The notes under the pieces were generated by a model. The model was not told the origin of the DNA, searched no databases, and saw only the letters and a program-made list of their open reading frames with translations. A DNA stretch of 64,000 nucleotides from Glaciecola sp049650345 (lineage in GTDB: Bacteria > Pseudomonadota > Gammaproteobacteria > Enterobacterales > Alteromonadaceae), in assembly GCA_049650345.1 (NCBI GenBank), contig JBARZY010000176.1, forward strand, positions 1-64,000. The letters run 5' to 3'. Below, piece after piece: positions 1-9,338 of the stretch. Both the position numbers and the translations under genes were made by a program. The number at the start of each line of letters is the position of its first letter. Position 1 is the first letter of the stretch.

Positions 1-2189
1 CTTACTATGCTAGACGTTTGTGTTTGGTTTTCGGTAGCGTTTGCAACCACCATCGCCAATTGCTGATTTTCAGTCAGGGCAATAGCCAAGTTTTTTAACG
101 CTTCGGTCACGGTGTCTACTAGCTCAATGCCTTGATCAGCAGCACTTACGGCACTTTCCATTTCATCTACACTTTTGTCTGATGAGTTCGTCATTTTTTC
201 AATAATATCACTAATTTTACCTGTGGACTCTTGGCTTCTGTTAGCTAAATTTCGTACTTCATCGGCGACTACCGAAAAACCTCTACCAGCCTCACCGGCT
301 CTCGCCGCTTCAATTGCTGCGTTTAACGCCAGTAAATTTGTTTGCTCTGCAATCGCATTGATTACCTCAAGTAAACCCGTTACCTCACTCACTTCGGTGC
401 GCAGCGCAATAATGGTATCGCGAGACTCCCTTATTAGCTGCACCAGCTCTTTAATTTTTTGTGCGGCAACATCGGTTTTTCCCAAATGTTCACTGAGCTT
501 GTGATTTACCTCTTCGCTTTGGTCTCGATTGATTTTTACTGTTAATGTAATTCCCTCAATACTCTCTCTCAATTCATCAATCGACTTACTCACTCTGCTC
601 GTTTGCACATTTTGCTCTTTTACATTGGCGCGGGTTTCGCCGGTGATAGCTGTAAGCTCTTCTGAAGCGTTAGCCAGAGACTCAGAATCTCTTTTTATAG
701 TCAAAATAATATCGTGTACTTGCGTAATAAAGGTATTAAATGATGCTAATAACCTGTCAATTTCAGCGATGCCACTGGGTTTAAGCTGTAAAGTAAGATC
801 GCCGGTACCTGATGCTAAGTTATCACACACCTCCCCTACAACATTTAAAGGTTGAGTGACTTTATTGGTTAAAAATACCGCTAACAGTATGGCAATCACT
901 AACACGATTAAGGCCACAAAACAGATTGCCCATAATAACTTTGTTTGAATGCTAGAGGCTAACTCAAGGGCTTCAGCTTCATCAATCTCAGCTAACAAGG
1001 CATAGGGATACTCACCTAAATCAAAGGTACTATAAGCAGAAAATACACTAACCCCGCGGTAATCAGTAATTTTAGCAAATCCATTTTTACCCGATAAAGC
1101 TTGATTAACTGATGCTGTATCAGCCGGTTGAATACCCACCGTGGTGTTCGCTAATTGCACCGCTCTTGCAACGTCTGGCATAGTTTGACCAACTACCTCA
1201 GCATACCCGCTAGGATCCTCTAAAAAGAACCGACTCTCGGTCACCAAACGTTTATCTTGATTCACCATGTATGTTTCACCAGATTCACCGAACCCCTGTT
1301 GCTGCCAGTGCATATTTCGAGTGAGAACGGCGTTAACTCTATCTAGGGGTATTTGAAAAATCAAAATGGCGACTTTTTCATCATTTTTATAAATAGGCGT
1401 TGAGATAAAACCGGCCATAGCTTCGTATGACGGCAAATACGGAGCTAATTGACTAAAAAATACCGCACCTTTTTCATTGCTTGCGTTGGCTTTTGCAAAT
1501 GCAGTACCGATGCCGGTTTTTGCATAAGGGCCTGTCATTAAACTGGTGGCATAATCGAGCTCTTTAAACACACTATAAACAATGTGGCCGGTGTCGGGCT
1601 CCACAATGAAAATATCATAATATCCAAAGTCTTTTAAAAATCGTCTTGCTAAAGGATGAAAATCAGCATGAACCGATGCGTAACGGGTAGTGTTTGGCAA
1701 ACGGACTAGGCCATCTTTATTACCTATTTCGTACTTTGAAGAGGCAATAAAATCATGTTGCAGCGCTATGGTATTGGCGCTTAAGGCCTCATACAAAGCG
1801 TTTACATTGTCAACAGGCCTATCATTTCGCTGTTGATACAAGTTATCAAAGTCATTTGTATAATAAGACGATAACCTCTTTATTTCGTTTTGATTGACAC
1901 TGCCACGCTGTTGGCTGTAGTCAGAGAAAGCCGGAATAAAGTTTTCAGTGGCAGCAATCCAATGTTCGTTTTGCGCTTTGTTTTTGATTTGCGAAGTAAT
2001 TACCTGAAAGTAGGTATCGATTGCATCTGAGGTGTTAACCAGTTTTGAAGTAAGGTCATTTTTTGCGTTTGCCGTAAGGGCTTTGCTAGAAACACTGTTT
2101 AATACATATAACGAAGAGGCAGCAACAAATAGCACAGCAAAAATCGCAACGCTTATTAGCGACAATAATAATCGGGTACGTAAAGACAC
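1..2189 (-). CDS. Methyl-accepting chemotaxis protein, 3' end outside window
   Basis: Transmembrane chemoreceptor that would relay a periplasmic signal to CheA/CheW. Translating the reverse strand gives an open frame from a GTG at 2187-2189, preceded by a GAGAG ribosome site, to the window edge (about 729 residues, no stop reached). A membrane segment lies at about residues 5-27. A long periplasmic region of the double-Cache type follows, then a second membrane segment at about 415-437, a HAMP-like region and the cytoplasmic signalling domain. The highly conserved hairpin tip (AARAGEAGRGFSVVADEVR) is encoded around 250-310. The ligand cannot be told from sequence. The start is supported by the membrane segment directly following it. 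An in-frame ATG is absent nearby; the ATG 16 bases upstream is in another frame. The gene is monocistronic as far as seen. Confidence 0.93.
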   Translation of the reverse strand, partial: MSLRTRLLLSLISVAIFAVLFVAASSLYVLNSVSSKALTANAKNDLTSKLVNTSDAIDTYFQVITSQIKNKAQNEHWIAATENFIPAFSDYSQQRGSVNQNEIKRLSSYYTNDFDNLYQQRNDRPVDNVNALYEALSANTIALQHDFIASSKYEIGNKDGLVRLPNTTRYASVHADFHPLARRFLKDFGYYDIFIVEPDTGHIVYSVFKELDYATSLMTGPYAKTGIGTAFAKANASNEKGAVFFSQLAPYLPSYEAMAGFISTPIYKNDEKVAILIFQIPLDRVNAVLTRNMHWQQQGFGESGETYMVNQDKRLVTESRFFLEDPSGYAEVVGQTMPDVARAVQLANTTVGIQPADTASVNQALSGKNGFAKITDYRGVSVFSAYSTFDLGEYPYALLAEIDEAEALELASSIQTKLLWAICFVALIVLVIAILLAVFLTNKVTQPLNVVGEVCDNLASGTGDLTLQLKPSGIAEIDRLLASFNTFITQVHDIILTIKRDSESLANASEELTAITGETRANVKEQNVQTSRVSKSIDELRESIEGITLTVKINRDQSEEVNHKLSEHLGKTDVAAQKIKELVQLIRESRDTIIALRTEVSEVTGLLEVINAIAEQTNLLALNAAIEAARAGEAGRGFSVVADEVRNLANRSQESTGKISDIIEKMTNSSDKSVDEMESAVSAADQGIELVDTVTEALKNLAIALTENQQLAMVVANATENQTQTSSIV

Positions 2190-2251
2190 GGGGTAACTCT
2201 CTCATCTGAATAGTTAGCATTGAAAATCAACGCACTAATGGAGTAAAGCGT

Positions 2252-2264
2252 AAGACAGTGTCTT
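2252..2264. repeat. 13-bp perfect palindrome upstream of the chemoreceptor gene
   Basis: AAGACAGTGTCTT is an inverted repeat with a one-base centre. It lies 14 bases after the tyrA stop and about 63 bases before the chemoreceptor GTG, both on the reverse strand. The arms are too close to form a normal terminator hairpin, so an operator for the chemoreceptor promoter is the more natural reading. The function is inferred only. Confidence 0.35.
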
Positions 2265-2277
2265 TTCGCATTAATCC

Positions 2278-3468
2278 TTACGGTGTTGTCCGTAACAGAT
2301 GGCCGTCGTCAGCTTTTAGTAGCATTTGCTTGCTGTCTTTTAAACACTGGCTAGCGTATTCGCCAAACCAATTTTCAACTTCTTGAAAGCGTTCAATAAA
2401 CGCAGACTTATCTTGCGACTCAAGTAATTCGATTGCCTCGCCAAAACGACTATGAAAACGTTTTAGCAATTGAATATTGTCCATATTATTAAAGATAATA
2501 TCGGCATATAAGGTGGGGGCTTGAGCGAATAATCGTCCAACCATTGCCAATTCTAACCTATATATGGGTGAGCTAAACGCAATTAGCTCTTTTAAGTTAG
2601 GGTTTTCTTGCTGTAAGTGCTGACCGTACACAAAGGTATTAAAGTGTCGCATAACCTGAATAAACGACATGGCGTCGTCGTGCACACTGGCTTGAGTGGC
2701 ATGAATTTGTGCACCCCACACCTGCATTTGTGCAATTAACCACTGATATTGACTTTCACCGCGGCCATCGCACACAACAACCACTTGTTTAATCATACCA
2801 GGAGAATCGGGACCAAACATAGGATGTAAACCCACGACTGGGCCGCTATGCACGTTCATCATGGCTTCAACAGGTGCTACTTTTACACTGGTCACATCGG
2901 CTAATACGCAATGCTTTGGTAAAGGCGGTAATTCAGCAATTAAGCGAGTAGTGATATTAATCGGTACAGCCATTATGACTAAGTCTGCATCGGCAAGTAT
3001 GCGTGCACGTTCAGACCATTGCTCTTTTTCGAGTACCTCGACGGTGTAAGTACTGGCTCGAAATAAATTAACCAGTACGTTGCCTAACGCACCACCACCA
3101 CCAACCACAACAACTTTATTAATATTACTGCTAATTGCTTGCCTAACTTTTGCATAGTTAGCGTGTTGCGAATAATAGGAATCGCGCATCATTCTGCGCA
3201 ATACATCTTCGACTAAATCGGCAGATATACCCTCGCGCTCCGCTTGCTCTCGGCGTTTGCCAATAAGCTCGCGTTCACGCTCGGGCACATAAATAGGCAT
3301 ACTGTGATTACGTTTAATATCACCAATAGCGGTTGTGCACTGTTTGCGTTTCGCGAGTAACTCAACCAGCTGTGTATCAAGTGCATCAATAAGCTGCCTG
3401 TGTTCATCAAGTTGACTGCTCAATTGCTCAGCAGTCAATGGTTTATTAGGTGGTGTATCTTGGCTCAT
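2278..3468 (-). CDS. tyrA: Bifunctional chorismate mutase / prephenate dehydrogenase
   Basis: Converts chorismate to prephenate and then to 4-hydroxyphenylpyruvate in tyrosine synthesis; cytoplasmic. The 396-residue protein has an AroQ-type chorismate mutase domain at about 15-100 (DEHRQLIDALDTQLVELLAK, then the RERELIGKRREQA helix). A prephenate dehydrogenase domain starts near 115 with a Rossmann glycine cluster (VVVVGGGGALGN) and includes the HPMFGPD stretch near 218 that carries a conserved His. E. coli TyrA has 373 residues and the same fused order. It lies 16 bases downstream of aroF on the same strand, the arrangement of the E. coli aroF-tyrA operon, so co-transcription is expected. 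Feedback inhibition by tyrosine is usual for the family but cannot be read from sequence here. Confidence 0.97.
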   Translation of the reverse strand: MSQDTPPNKPLTAEQLSSQLDEHRQLIDALDTQLVELLAKRKQCTTAIGDIKRNHSMPIYVPERERELIGKRREQAEREGISADLVEDVLRRMMRDSYYSQHANYAKVRQAISSNINKVVVVGGGGALGNVLVNLFRASTYTVEVLEKEQWSERARILADADLVIMAVPINITTRLIAELPPLPKHCVLADVTSVKVAPVEAMMNVHSGPVVGLHPMFGPDSPGMIKQVVVVCDGRGESQYQWLIAQMQVWGAQIHATQASVHDDAMSFIQVMRHFNTFVYGQHLQQENPNLKELIAFSSPIYRLELAMVGRLFAQAPTLYADIIFNNMDNIQLLKRFHSRFGEAIELLESQDKSAFIERFQEVENWFGEYASQCLKDSKQMLLKADDGHLLRTTP

Positions 3469-3484
3469 AACTACGCTAAAACCG

Positions 3485-4573
3485 TTACGCTTGACTATGT
3501 TTTTGCTGGCGCATAGGTAGCACGGTAATAAGCTTATCGCGCGTTTCGTGGATCAGCTTTTGTGTATCATCCCAACTAATACAACCGTCGGTAATAGACA
3601 CGCCGTATGCTAACTCAGACACTAGCTTGCCCGTCGCGCTTTGATTACCGGGGTTTAAGTGACTTTCAAGCATTAGGCCAATGATTGATTGGTTACCCTC
3701 TAAAATTTGATTCACTACATTTTGCGCCACAAGTGGCTGTCTGCGATAGTCTTTGGCCGAGTTAGCATGGCTGCAATCAACTACAAGTGAGCCCGTTACG
3801 CCATGGCTAGCCAATGAATCTTCGCAATCGGCTACACATACCGAATCATAGTTAGGTTGTTTACCGCCACGTAATATAATGTGGCCGTCAGGGTTACCTT
3901 CGGTTTTGATAATGCTGACTTGGCCTTCACGGTTAATACCCATAAAGTTATGCCCAGATGCCGCAGACTGTAAGGCATTAATGGCAATACTTAAGCTGCC
4001 ATCAGTACCGTTTTTAAAGCCAACCGGCATAGACAAGCCACTGGCCATTTCTCGGTGGGTTTGTGATTCAGACGTACGCGCACCTATCGCCGCCCAACTG
4101 AAAAACTCAGACAAATATTGCGGACTGATAGGATCAAGGGCTTCAGTTGCGACTGGTATTTCAAGTTCTGCCAAATAGCTCAATAAATCACGAGCTTTAC
4201 GAAGGCCGGTTTCAATGTCGAAAGAATCATCAATATGAGGGTCGTTAATTAAGCCTTTCCAACCAGTAGTCGTGCGTGGCTTTTCAAAATAAACCCGCAT
4301 AACAATGTATAAGGTATCTTTGGTAAGCTCGTGCAACTCTTTTAATTTTAATGCGTATTCTTTGGCGGCATCAATGTCGTGAATAGAGCATGGGCCACAT
4401 ACCACCAACAAACGGTGATCTTTGCGATGAATAATGTCTGAAATTATTTTACGAGCCGACTTCACATAAGCAATGGCTTTATCACTAACTGGCATTTCTT
4501 GTGCGAGTTGCTGTGGAGTAACAAGGACTTTTTCTGAGCTAATGTGTAAATTGTTAACGCTGTCTTTTTGCAT
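3485..4573 (-). CDS. aroF: 3-deoxy-7-phosphoheptulonate (DAHP) synthase, AroF type
   Basis: Condenses phosphoenolpyruvate and erythrose 4-phosphate to DAHP, the first step of the shikimate pathway. The 362-residue class I enzyme carries VVCGPCSIHD (about 58-67, metal-binding Cys), KPRTTTGWKGL (about 97-107), IGARTSESQTHREMASGLS and VDCSHANSAKD. The N-terminus MQKDSVNNLHISSEKVL closely resembles E. coli AroF (from memory), and the gene heads an aroF-tyrA pair, which favours the tyrosine-sensitive isozyme. The ATG at 4573 has no strong ribosome site, but the N-terminal match supports it. A perfect reverse-strand TATAAT lies 22 bases upstream. I looked for a full TyrR box and found only a half-site-like GTAAAC near 4641. 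Confidence 0.95.
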   Translation of the reverse strand: MQKDSVNNLHISSEKVLVTPQQLAQEMPVSDKAIAYVKSARKIISDIIHRKDHRLLVVCGPCSIHDIDAAKEYALKLKELHELTKDTLYIVMRVYFEKPRTTTGWKGLINDPHIDDSFDIETGLRKARDLLSYLAELEIPVATEALDPISPQYLSEFFSWAAIGARTSESQTHREMASGLSMPVGFKNGTDGSLSIAINALQSAASGHNFMGINREGQVSIIKTEGNPDGHIILRGGKQPNYDSVCVADCEDSLASHGVTGSLVVDCSHANSAKDYRRQPLVAQNVVNQILEGNQSIIGLMLESHLNPGNQSATGKLVSELAYGVSITDGCISWDDTQKLIHETRDKLITVLPMRQQKHSQA

Positions 4574-4594
4574 GTTGTGTGTACTTTTTAGTTT

Positions 4595-4623
4595 ATTATA
4601 GGCGACACTACAATGCGCATAAA
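4595..4623 (-). promoter_or_regulatory. Candidate aroF-tyrA promoter
   Basis: On the reverse strand a perfect -10 TATAAT (4595-4600) is preceded after 17 bases by a weak -35, TTTATG (4618-4623). The predicted transcript start would leave a leader of roughly 15 bases before aroF. Spacing is optimal, but the -35 matches the consensus at only three positions. Confidence 0.45.
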
Positions 4624-4865
4624 TATACGCAAGTAGTCATGTAAACTAGAGAAACCTTATTATTATTGTTCGCTGAGCTTACTAAAAAGTTGGCAACAAA
4701 GCGTTTTCTGTCAGTGCGGTGTATCTCTTATGATTCGCATCTTTTAGTGACGATGCGTTAACTAAGGTTGTAACAAACTTGATGCTAATGAGCAAGGAAA
4801 AACCGCCATAAACACGCATTCACCGCCGATTAAATCGCTTTAGTCCGTTTTTGGGTAATTTCACA

Positions 4866-4892
4866 TAAAAATGGCCGCGAAAAGCGACCATT
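4866..4892 (-). terminator. Rho-independent terminator after the AbgT-family gene
   Basis: Read on the reverse strand: AATGGTCGC, loop TTTTC, GCGGCCATT, then TTTAT. The nine-base stem has one mismatch and is followed by a short T-run, 33 bases after the transporter stop codon. Confidence 0.65.
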
Positions 4893-4924
4893 AAATAAAC
4901 ACCGCGTTAACTGGATAACGCGAA

Positions 4925-6463
4925 TTAGCCTGCAGGATAAATATAACTTGCTTGAATACCCAATGGGAAACCCAAAGACCAATAAATAAGCAAAAATATG
5001 GTCCAAGCAATCAAAATACAAATACTGTAAGGCAGCATCATCGACAACAGCGTACCAATGCCCGTGCCTTTGCAGTAGCGTTGGCAATACAGCACAACCA
5101 GTGGGAAATATGGCATCAGTGGTGTAATAATGTTACTTGACGAATCACCAATGCGATACGCTATTTGCGTGAGATCAGGTGAAATACCGAGTTGCATTAG
5201 CATAGGTACAAAAATAGGCCCTAGTAATGCCCATTTAGCCGAAGACGAACCCACAAACAGGTTAACGAAAGCGGTCAAAAAGATAATACCTACAATAGTA
5301 ACCATTGAGGGCAGTGCCAAAGCTTGTAATACTTGTGCTCCTTCAATGGCAAGTAACGCGCCTAAGTTTGACTTACCAAAAGCATCAATAAACAAAGCGC
5401 AAAAGAACGCCATAACAATGTAATAGCTCATGCCCTGCATGGCTTTTGTCATACTATCAATCATGTCTTTGCTAGTGCTGTACACACCTGCCATAAAACC
5501 ATACACCACGCCCGGAAGCAAAAACAGTAAGAAAATAATAGGCACAATAGACTGCATGATTGGTGCTTTGAAACTGGTGAGTTCGCCGCTGGCATCGCGC
5601 ATAGGTGAGCTTTCTGGTACGAGTATTGCGACCAAAGCAACAATGCCCAACAACATAGTTAAACTGGCCCAACGCAACGCCCTGCTTTGTTTGTCGTTTA
5701 ATTCATCAAATCTAGGAATATCGCTGGTATTGCCATCTACTTTCATATTTTGCAAACGGGGCTCAACCACTTTGTCAGTTAAATACCACGCAATACTCAC
5801 AATAAGAATGGAAGATGCCGAATTAAACCACCAGTTGTTTAAGGGGTTAACTTGAATAGCAGGGTCAATAATTTGTGCAGCGGCTTGGGTGAAGCTTTGC
5901 AATAGTGGATCTATTGCTGAGGGAATAAAGTTGGCACAAAAACCGCCACTCACGCCGGCAAATGCAGCAGCAATACCCGCTAGTGGATGCCTGCCCATGG
6001 CATAAAAAATAACACCTGCAAGCGGAATTACCAATACATAACCCGCATCGGTCGCTGTGTGGCTTACAATCGCAACTAGTACTACCATTGGCGTTAAAAA
6101 AGTACGCGGGGTAGCGTCTAACATACGTTTTAAGCCGGCGCTAATAAACCCAGAATGCTCGGCAACGCCCACACCTAACATAGCCACTAGCACCACACCT
6201 AAGGGGGCAAAGCCAGTAAAAATTTTCACCATGCGTGACAAAAAGTCGGCAAGCGAATCACCTGTTAGTAGGTTTTGTACCACAATAGCTTCGCCGGTAC
6301 GTGGGTCAACGGCGTCAAAAGCAAACTGTGACATAATTGCCGACAACACCCATACCACCACTAAACAAAAGAAAAATATAATTGCAGGATCGGGTAACTT
6401 GTTGCCTACTACTTCTACTTTATCGAGGGCACGAGTGGCCCATGTTGATTTGACTTGCTGCAT
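4925..6463 (-). CDS. AbgT family transporter
   Basis: Integral inner-membrane transporter of 512 residues. The family includes E. coli AbgT (p-aminobenzoyl-glutamate uptake) and MtrF/YdaH (drug and sulfonamide export), so the substrate is uncertain. The N-terminus carries the typical short soluble stretch (TRALDKVEVVGNKLPDPAIIFF) leading into a first membrane helix. Many hydrophobic helices follow, with the conserved SHTATDAGYVLVIPL, FVNLFVGSSSAKWALLGPI and GDSSSNIITPLMPYFPL stretches typical of the family. The length matches AbgT (about 508). It stands alone between aroF-tyrA and modABC on the same strand and has its own terminator. No abgAB aminobenzoyl-glutamate hydrolase genes are adjacent, so a folate-scavenging role has no local support. 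Confidence 0.92.
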   Translation of the reverse strand: MQQVKSTWATRALDKVEVVGNKLPDPAIIFFFCLVVVWVLSAIMSQFAFDAVDPRTGEAIVVQNLLTGDSLADFLSRMVKIFTGFAPLGVVLVAMLGVGVAEHSGFISAGLKRMLDATPRTFLTPMVVLVAIVSHTATDAGYVLVIPLAGVIFYAMGRHPLAGIAAAFAGVSGGFCANFIPSAIDPLLQSFTQAAAQIIDPAIQVNPLNNWWFNSASSILIVSIAWYLTDKVVEPRLQNMKVDGNTSDIPRFDELNDKQSRALRWASLTMLLGIVALVAILVPESSPMRDASGELTSFKAPIMQSIVPIIFLLFLLPGVVYGFMAGVYSTSKDMIDSMTKAMQGMSYYIVMAFFCALFIDAFGKSNLGALLAIEGAQVLQALALPSMVTIVGIIFLTAFVNLFVGSSSAKWALLGPIFVPMLMQLGISPDLTQIAYRIGDSSSNIITPLMPYFPLVVLYCQRYCKGTGIGTLLSMMLPYSICILIAWTIFLLIYWSLGFPLGIQASYIYPAG

Positions 6464-6567
6464 GCAAGAACTCCATTTTTATTATAATTATGTTGGGTTA
6501 CCCCAAAGTTACATAAGCAATATGTGCTAATAGACGTTGCTTGATTATATTATGCAACAAGGCCAAG

Positions 6568-7659
6568 CTAAACAAGCTTAAATTGCGCATAAAATGTAGC
6601 GTTGTTCGCTATATTCAGCTTATCAAAAGACTTTGATGACACCAATACACGTAATATTTGCTGATTGACTAGCAAGCTCACCACGTAGTTATGCGCCATT
6701 TTGTGGATATCGTGCACCTTGCCTTTTACCTGATTGAGCATACTTATATTGTCAAGTTTGTTGACGCTAAGGCTCACTTTGTCGGCATCCACATGCACGG
6801 TATGACAACGATTAGGCGGGTGTTGACCGGCAACAAAAATCACATTGCTTGTATCGCTCATATCTTTACCCAACACCATTTCACTTATATGGTGATGACT
6901 ATCGTAGGCCACACAATAAGCATTTAGCTCAGAAAACACCGGCATAATCGATGTATGCGCACTTGTGCGTTGATTAAGTTGCTGAATAAACCCATCGAGT
7001 ACTTTATTCACGCTACCTTTTTGCACAATGCTACCATTGCGTAAATGATATACAGTATCGCAACAATAACTCAGTTCTTTTAAAGAATGGCTAACCATTA
7101 CAAACTGCAATGTAGTGTCGGAACTTAGCCGTTTAACCACATTCAGCATGTAAATACGATTATCCCAATCAAGGGCACTAAAGGCTTCGTCAAGCAATAT
7201 GACCGGCTTACCACTGAGCAAGGCACGAGCAAATTGCACCCGTTGAGTTTCACCACTAGATAAAGTGTTCGGCATCTGTTCGAGTAAATGCGAGACTTTA
7301 CACAGGTCTGCAACCTCGGTCAGCGTAAACCCATGCTTAGCGAATAAGCCTTTATTAGCAATTAGCGCCAAGTTTTTTTGCACGTTAATATGTAAAAATA
7401 AACCGGTGGTACTGCCCACATACACACATGGGTTATTATGGCCCAGCGTATTGCTAAAATCTTTTTCATTGTGACTAAGTTGAAATGTAGTATTGCTAAC
7501 AAGCCCTGCCATTGTTTTTAGCATAGTGGTTTTGCCGGCACCCGAGTCGCCAAAAATGCCGCTGATATTGTTGCTGTGTGCAAAGGTTGCATTAAAGGTA
7601 AGTTGTAATGGGCCACTATTTTGCCGTAGTACTTGATGATCAATATCAACGCTTATCAT
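6568..7659 (-). CDS. modC: Molybdate ABC transporter ATP-binding protein
   Basis: ATPase that powers molybdate import, bound to the cytoplasmic face of ModB. The 363-residue protein has a Walker A (GDSGAGKTT, about 37-45), an ABC signature (LSSGETQRVQFARALL) and a Walker B (PVILLDEAFSALD). A C-terminal extension from about residue 285 is the TOBE/MOP-like regulatory domain expected of ModC. It is the third gene of modABC, four bases after modB, on one transcript. Some family positions are diverged (signature LSSGE rather than LSGGE), but no catalytic motif is broken. Assignment rests on the domain order plus the ModA/ModB neighbours. Confidence 0.93.
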   Translation of the reverse strand: MISVDIDHQVLRQNSGPLQLTFNATFAHSNNISGIFGDSGAGKTTMLKTMAGLVSNTTFQLSHNEKDFSNTLGHNNPCVYVGSTTGLFLHINVQKNLALIANKGLFAKHGFTLTEVADLCKVSHLLEQMPNTLSSGETQRVQFARALLSGKPVILLDEAFSALDWDNRIYMLNVVKRLSSDTTLQFVMVSHSLKELSYCCDTVYHLRNGSIVQKGSVNKVLDGFIQQLNQRTSAHTSIMPVFSELNAYCVAYDSHHHISEMVLGKDMSDTSNVIFVAGQHPPNRCHTVHVDADKVSLSVNKLDNISMLNQVKGKVHDIHKMAHNYVVSLLVNQQILRVLVSSKSFDKLNIANNATFYAQFKLV

Positions 7660-7663
7660 TAGT

Positions 7664-8353
7664 TTATGCCCCTATGCCTAATGGACGGGCGTGGCGATTA
7701 AAGCGATAAAGCAAGGTTAAACTCAACATGCTACACACCAACAAAATTACCGACAAACTGTGCGCGTTGGTATATTGCAAGGTTTCTACGTGATTAAACA
7801 AAGCAATAGACACCACTTGGGTTTCCCCAGGTATGTTCCCGCCAATCATCAGTATTAAGCCAAATTCGCCCAGAGTATGCGCAAAACCAAGGGTTATCGC
7901 CGTAATAAGATGAGGAAAAATAGCCGGTAATATTACGTAAAAAAAGCTCACTGCTTTAGACAGCCCTAATGTGCTGGCAGTCATACGTAAACTGGCCCCT
8001 ACTTGGCTGAAACCCACTAGCAATGGCTGCACAACAAAAGGCAGCGAATACACAACCGAGCCAAATAATATACCCGCAAAACTGAAAACAAACTGCTCGC
8101 CTATTACGCTTATCCATAAACTGCCCAAAAATGACTGCGGGGAAAACGCGCTCAACAAATAAAAACCCAGCACTGTAGGCGGCAATACCAATGGTAATGC
8201 AATTAGCGCCTCAAAAAATGGTTTCAGTGACCCTTTGTATTGGGCCAAGTACCATGCCGTTGGCATACCTATTATTAACAATATGACTACCGTTAAAAAT
8301 GCCAACTTTAGCGTTAACCATAACGCAGGTAAGTCGCTAAGAATAAGCGCCAT
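7664..8353 (-). CDS. modB: Molybdate ABC transporter permease
   Basis: Inner-membrane channel subunit of the molybdate importer, 229 residues with about five or six membrane helices. The cytoplasmic loop that contacts the ATPase is recognisable (ASTLGLSKAVSFFYVILPAIFPHLITAITLGFAHTLGEFG), including the G of the EAA-type motif and the HTLGEFG stretch common in ModB. Length equals the E. coli protein (229). It starts one base before the modA stop region and ends four bases before modC, so the three genes are tightly coupled. Confidence 0.95.
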   Translation of the reverse strand: MALILSDLPALWLTLKLAFLTVVILLIIGMPTAWYLAQYKGSLKPFFEALIALPLVLPPTVLGFYLLSAFSPQSFLGSLWISVIGEQFVFSFAGILFGSVVYSLPFVVQPLLVGFSQVGASLRMTASTLGLSKAVSFFYVILPAIFPHLITAITLGFAHTLGEFGLILMIGGNIPGETQVVSIALFNHVETLQYTNAHSLSVILLVCSMLSLTLLYRFNRHARPLGIGA

Positions 8354-8354
8354 A

Positions 8355-9170
8355 CTAATGAACCTTATTTACTGGTAAATAGCCCAAGGCGCTTAGGTCG
8401 TCTTGCGTTTGTTCAGACAACAAAAACGTCACAAAAGCTTGTGCAAGAGCTTGATTATTACTGCCTGTTAGCACCACTAACTGCTGCACAATAGGCGTAT
8501 ATAAATCACGGGGAATGGTGTAGTAACGCAAATAATGCGCACTTTGCGCAGCGTTATTGTGCGCGGCTTGCAACAACATTGATTCGCTCAACAAGCCCAT
8601 ATTGGCGTTGCCCGAATCTACAAACTGAAACGCTTGGGATACGTTTTGCGCGTATATACGCTTGTGCTGCCAATTTACAGGTGACTGGTTTAAATAATCT
8701 ATTGCTGCAGCACCATAAGGGGCGAGTTTAGGATTGGCCAAAGCAAGCCTTGGCGTATGTTGTAACAGTTGCCGAGCTTGCTCTGGTTGAAGTGAATGAG
8801 GCTCAGATACTGGCCACAATACTAACTTGCCTATGGCATAGGTAAATGTTTGTTTAGCCAAGCCTTGTTTAACCAGTTGTTGCGGCCACGCTTGATTGGC
8901 CAACATCACCACATCAAATGGTGCACTGCGCACCGCTTGGCTGTATAAAGTACCCGAGGAGGCAACTACCAACTTTACTTCCGTTGCTTGAGTCTTTATG
9001 CTGACACGGCTCCCCGCAAGTTGATATTGCGGTGCATGCTCAATAATACGTTCAAGGGGTAATTGAAAGTTGCTGGCAACCGCAATGGTTAAACTAGCAT
9101 ACGCAAGGTTACACACAGTGCAACTGCATACTATACAAGCCAATAATTTAAAGAAGTGGATGCGCAACAT
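8355..9170 (-). CDS. modA: Molybdate ABC transporter substrate-binding protein
   Basis: Periplasmic protein that captures molybdate and hands it to ModBC. The 271-residue protein begins with a signal peptide (hydrophobic core LLACIVCSCTVCNLAYA, cleavage near 26) and then LTIAVASNF, the start of a type II binding-protein fold. The SSGTLYSQ stretch near 70 is expected to contribute to anion binding, as in ModA homologues. It is the first gene of modABC. I looked for an E. coli ModE operator upstream and did not see one; an 11-base palindrome GATAGCCTATC at 9203-9213 lies about 33 bases upstream and might be an operator of another type. Tungstate binding is equally possible. Confidence 0.9.
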   Translation of the reverse strand: MLRIHFFKLLACIVCSCTVCNLAYASLTIAVASNFQLPLERIIEHAPQYQLAGSRVSIKTQATEVKLVVASSGTLYSQAVRSAPFDVVMLANQAWPQQLVKQGLAKQTFTYAIGKLVLWPVSEPHSLQPEQARQLLQHTPRLALANPKLAPYGAAAIDYLNQSPVNWQHKRIYAQNVSQAFQFVDSGNANMGLLSESMLLQAAHNNAAQSAHYLRYYTIPRDLYTPIVQQLVVLTGSNNQALAQAFVTFLLSEQTQDDLSALGYLPVNKVH

Positions 9171-9271
9171 TACTATACAAACAGGTGTTTTATAAAAGTG
9201 TAGATAGCCTATCGCACAAGTGCATGCAACGCACTTATATTTTGCTTATCTACCCACTAATTTCCAAATGC

Positions 9272-9298
9272 AAAAAAACCGCCATAAAGGCGGTTTTT
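9272..9298 (-). terminator. Rho-independent terminator of the rpsP-rplS operon
   Basis: Perfect ten-base stem (AAAAACCGCC / GGCGGTTTTT, 9274-9298) with loop TTTAT read on the reverse strand, followed by a T-run, 40 bases after the rplS stop. The other strand also has a T-run, but no forward gene ends here. Confidence 0.9.
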
Positions 9299-9338
9299 CG
9301 TTTTCAAATAGGTCGTTAACGGTAACGAAAAATTAGAA

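Larger units (their letters stand above)
4574..4924. other. Intergenic region between abgT-like gene and aroF
   Basis: About 350 bases without a convincing gene. It holds the aroF promoter candidate at one end. At the other end are two reverse-strand hairpins after the transporter stop: a 7-bp perfect stem CGCGTTA/TAACGCG (4903-4922), and the terminator listed separately. The middle, about 4640-4860, shows nothing I can name. Confidence 0.6.

Noticed and set aside
175..855. Two forward open frames opposite the chemoreceptor gene
   Set aside because: The reverse strand encodes an unmistakable MCP signalling domain here; the forward frames are composition shadows without ribosome sites.
4574..4660. 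TyrR box upstream of aroF
   Set aside because: Only a half-site-like GTAAAC was found; the paired TGTAAA-N6-TTTACA arrangement is absent.
5130..6530. Several forward frames opposite the AbgT-family gene
   Set aside because: The reverse strand holds a full-length transporter with family motifs; the forward frames have no recognisable features.
9171..9271. ModE operator upstream of modA
   Set aside because: The palindrome GATAGCCTATC does not resemble the E. coli ModE site; mentioned only as a possible operator.
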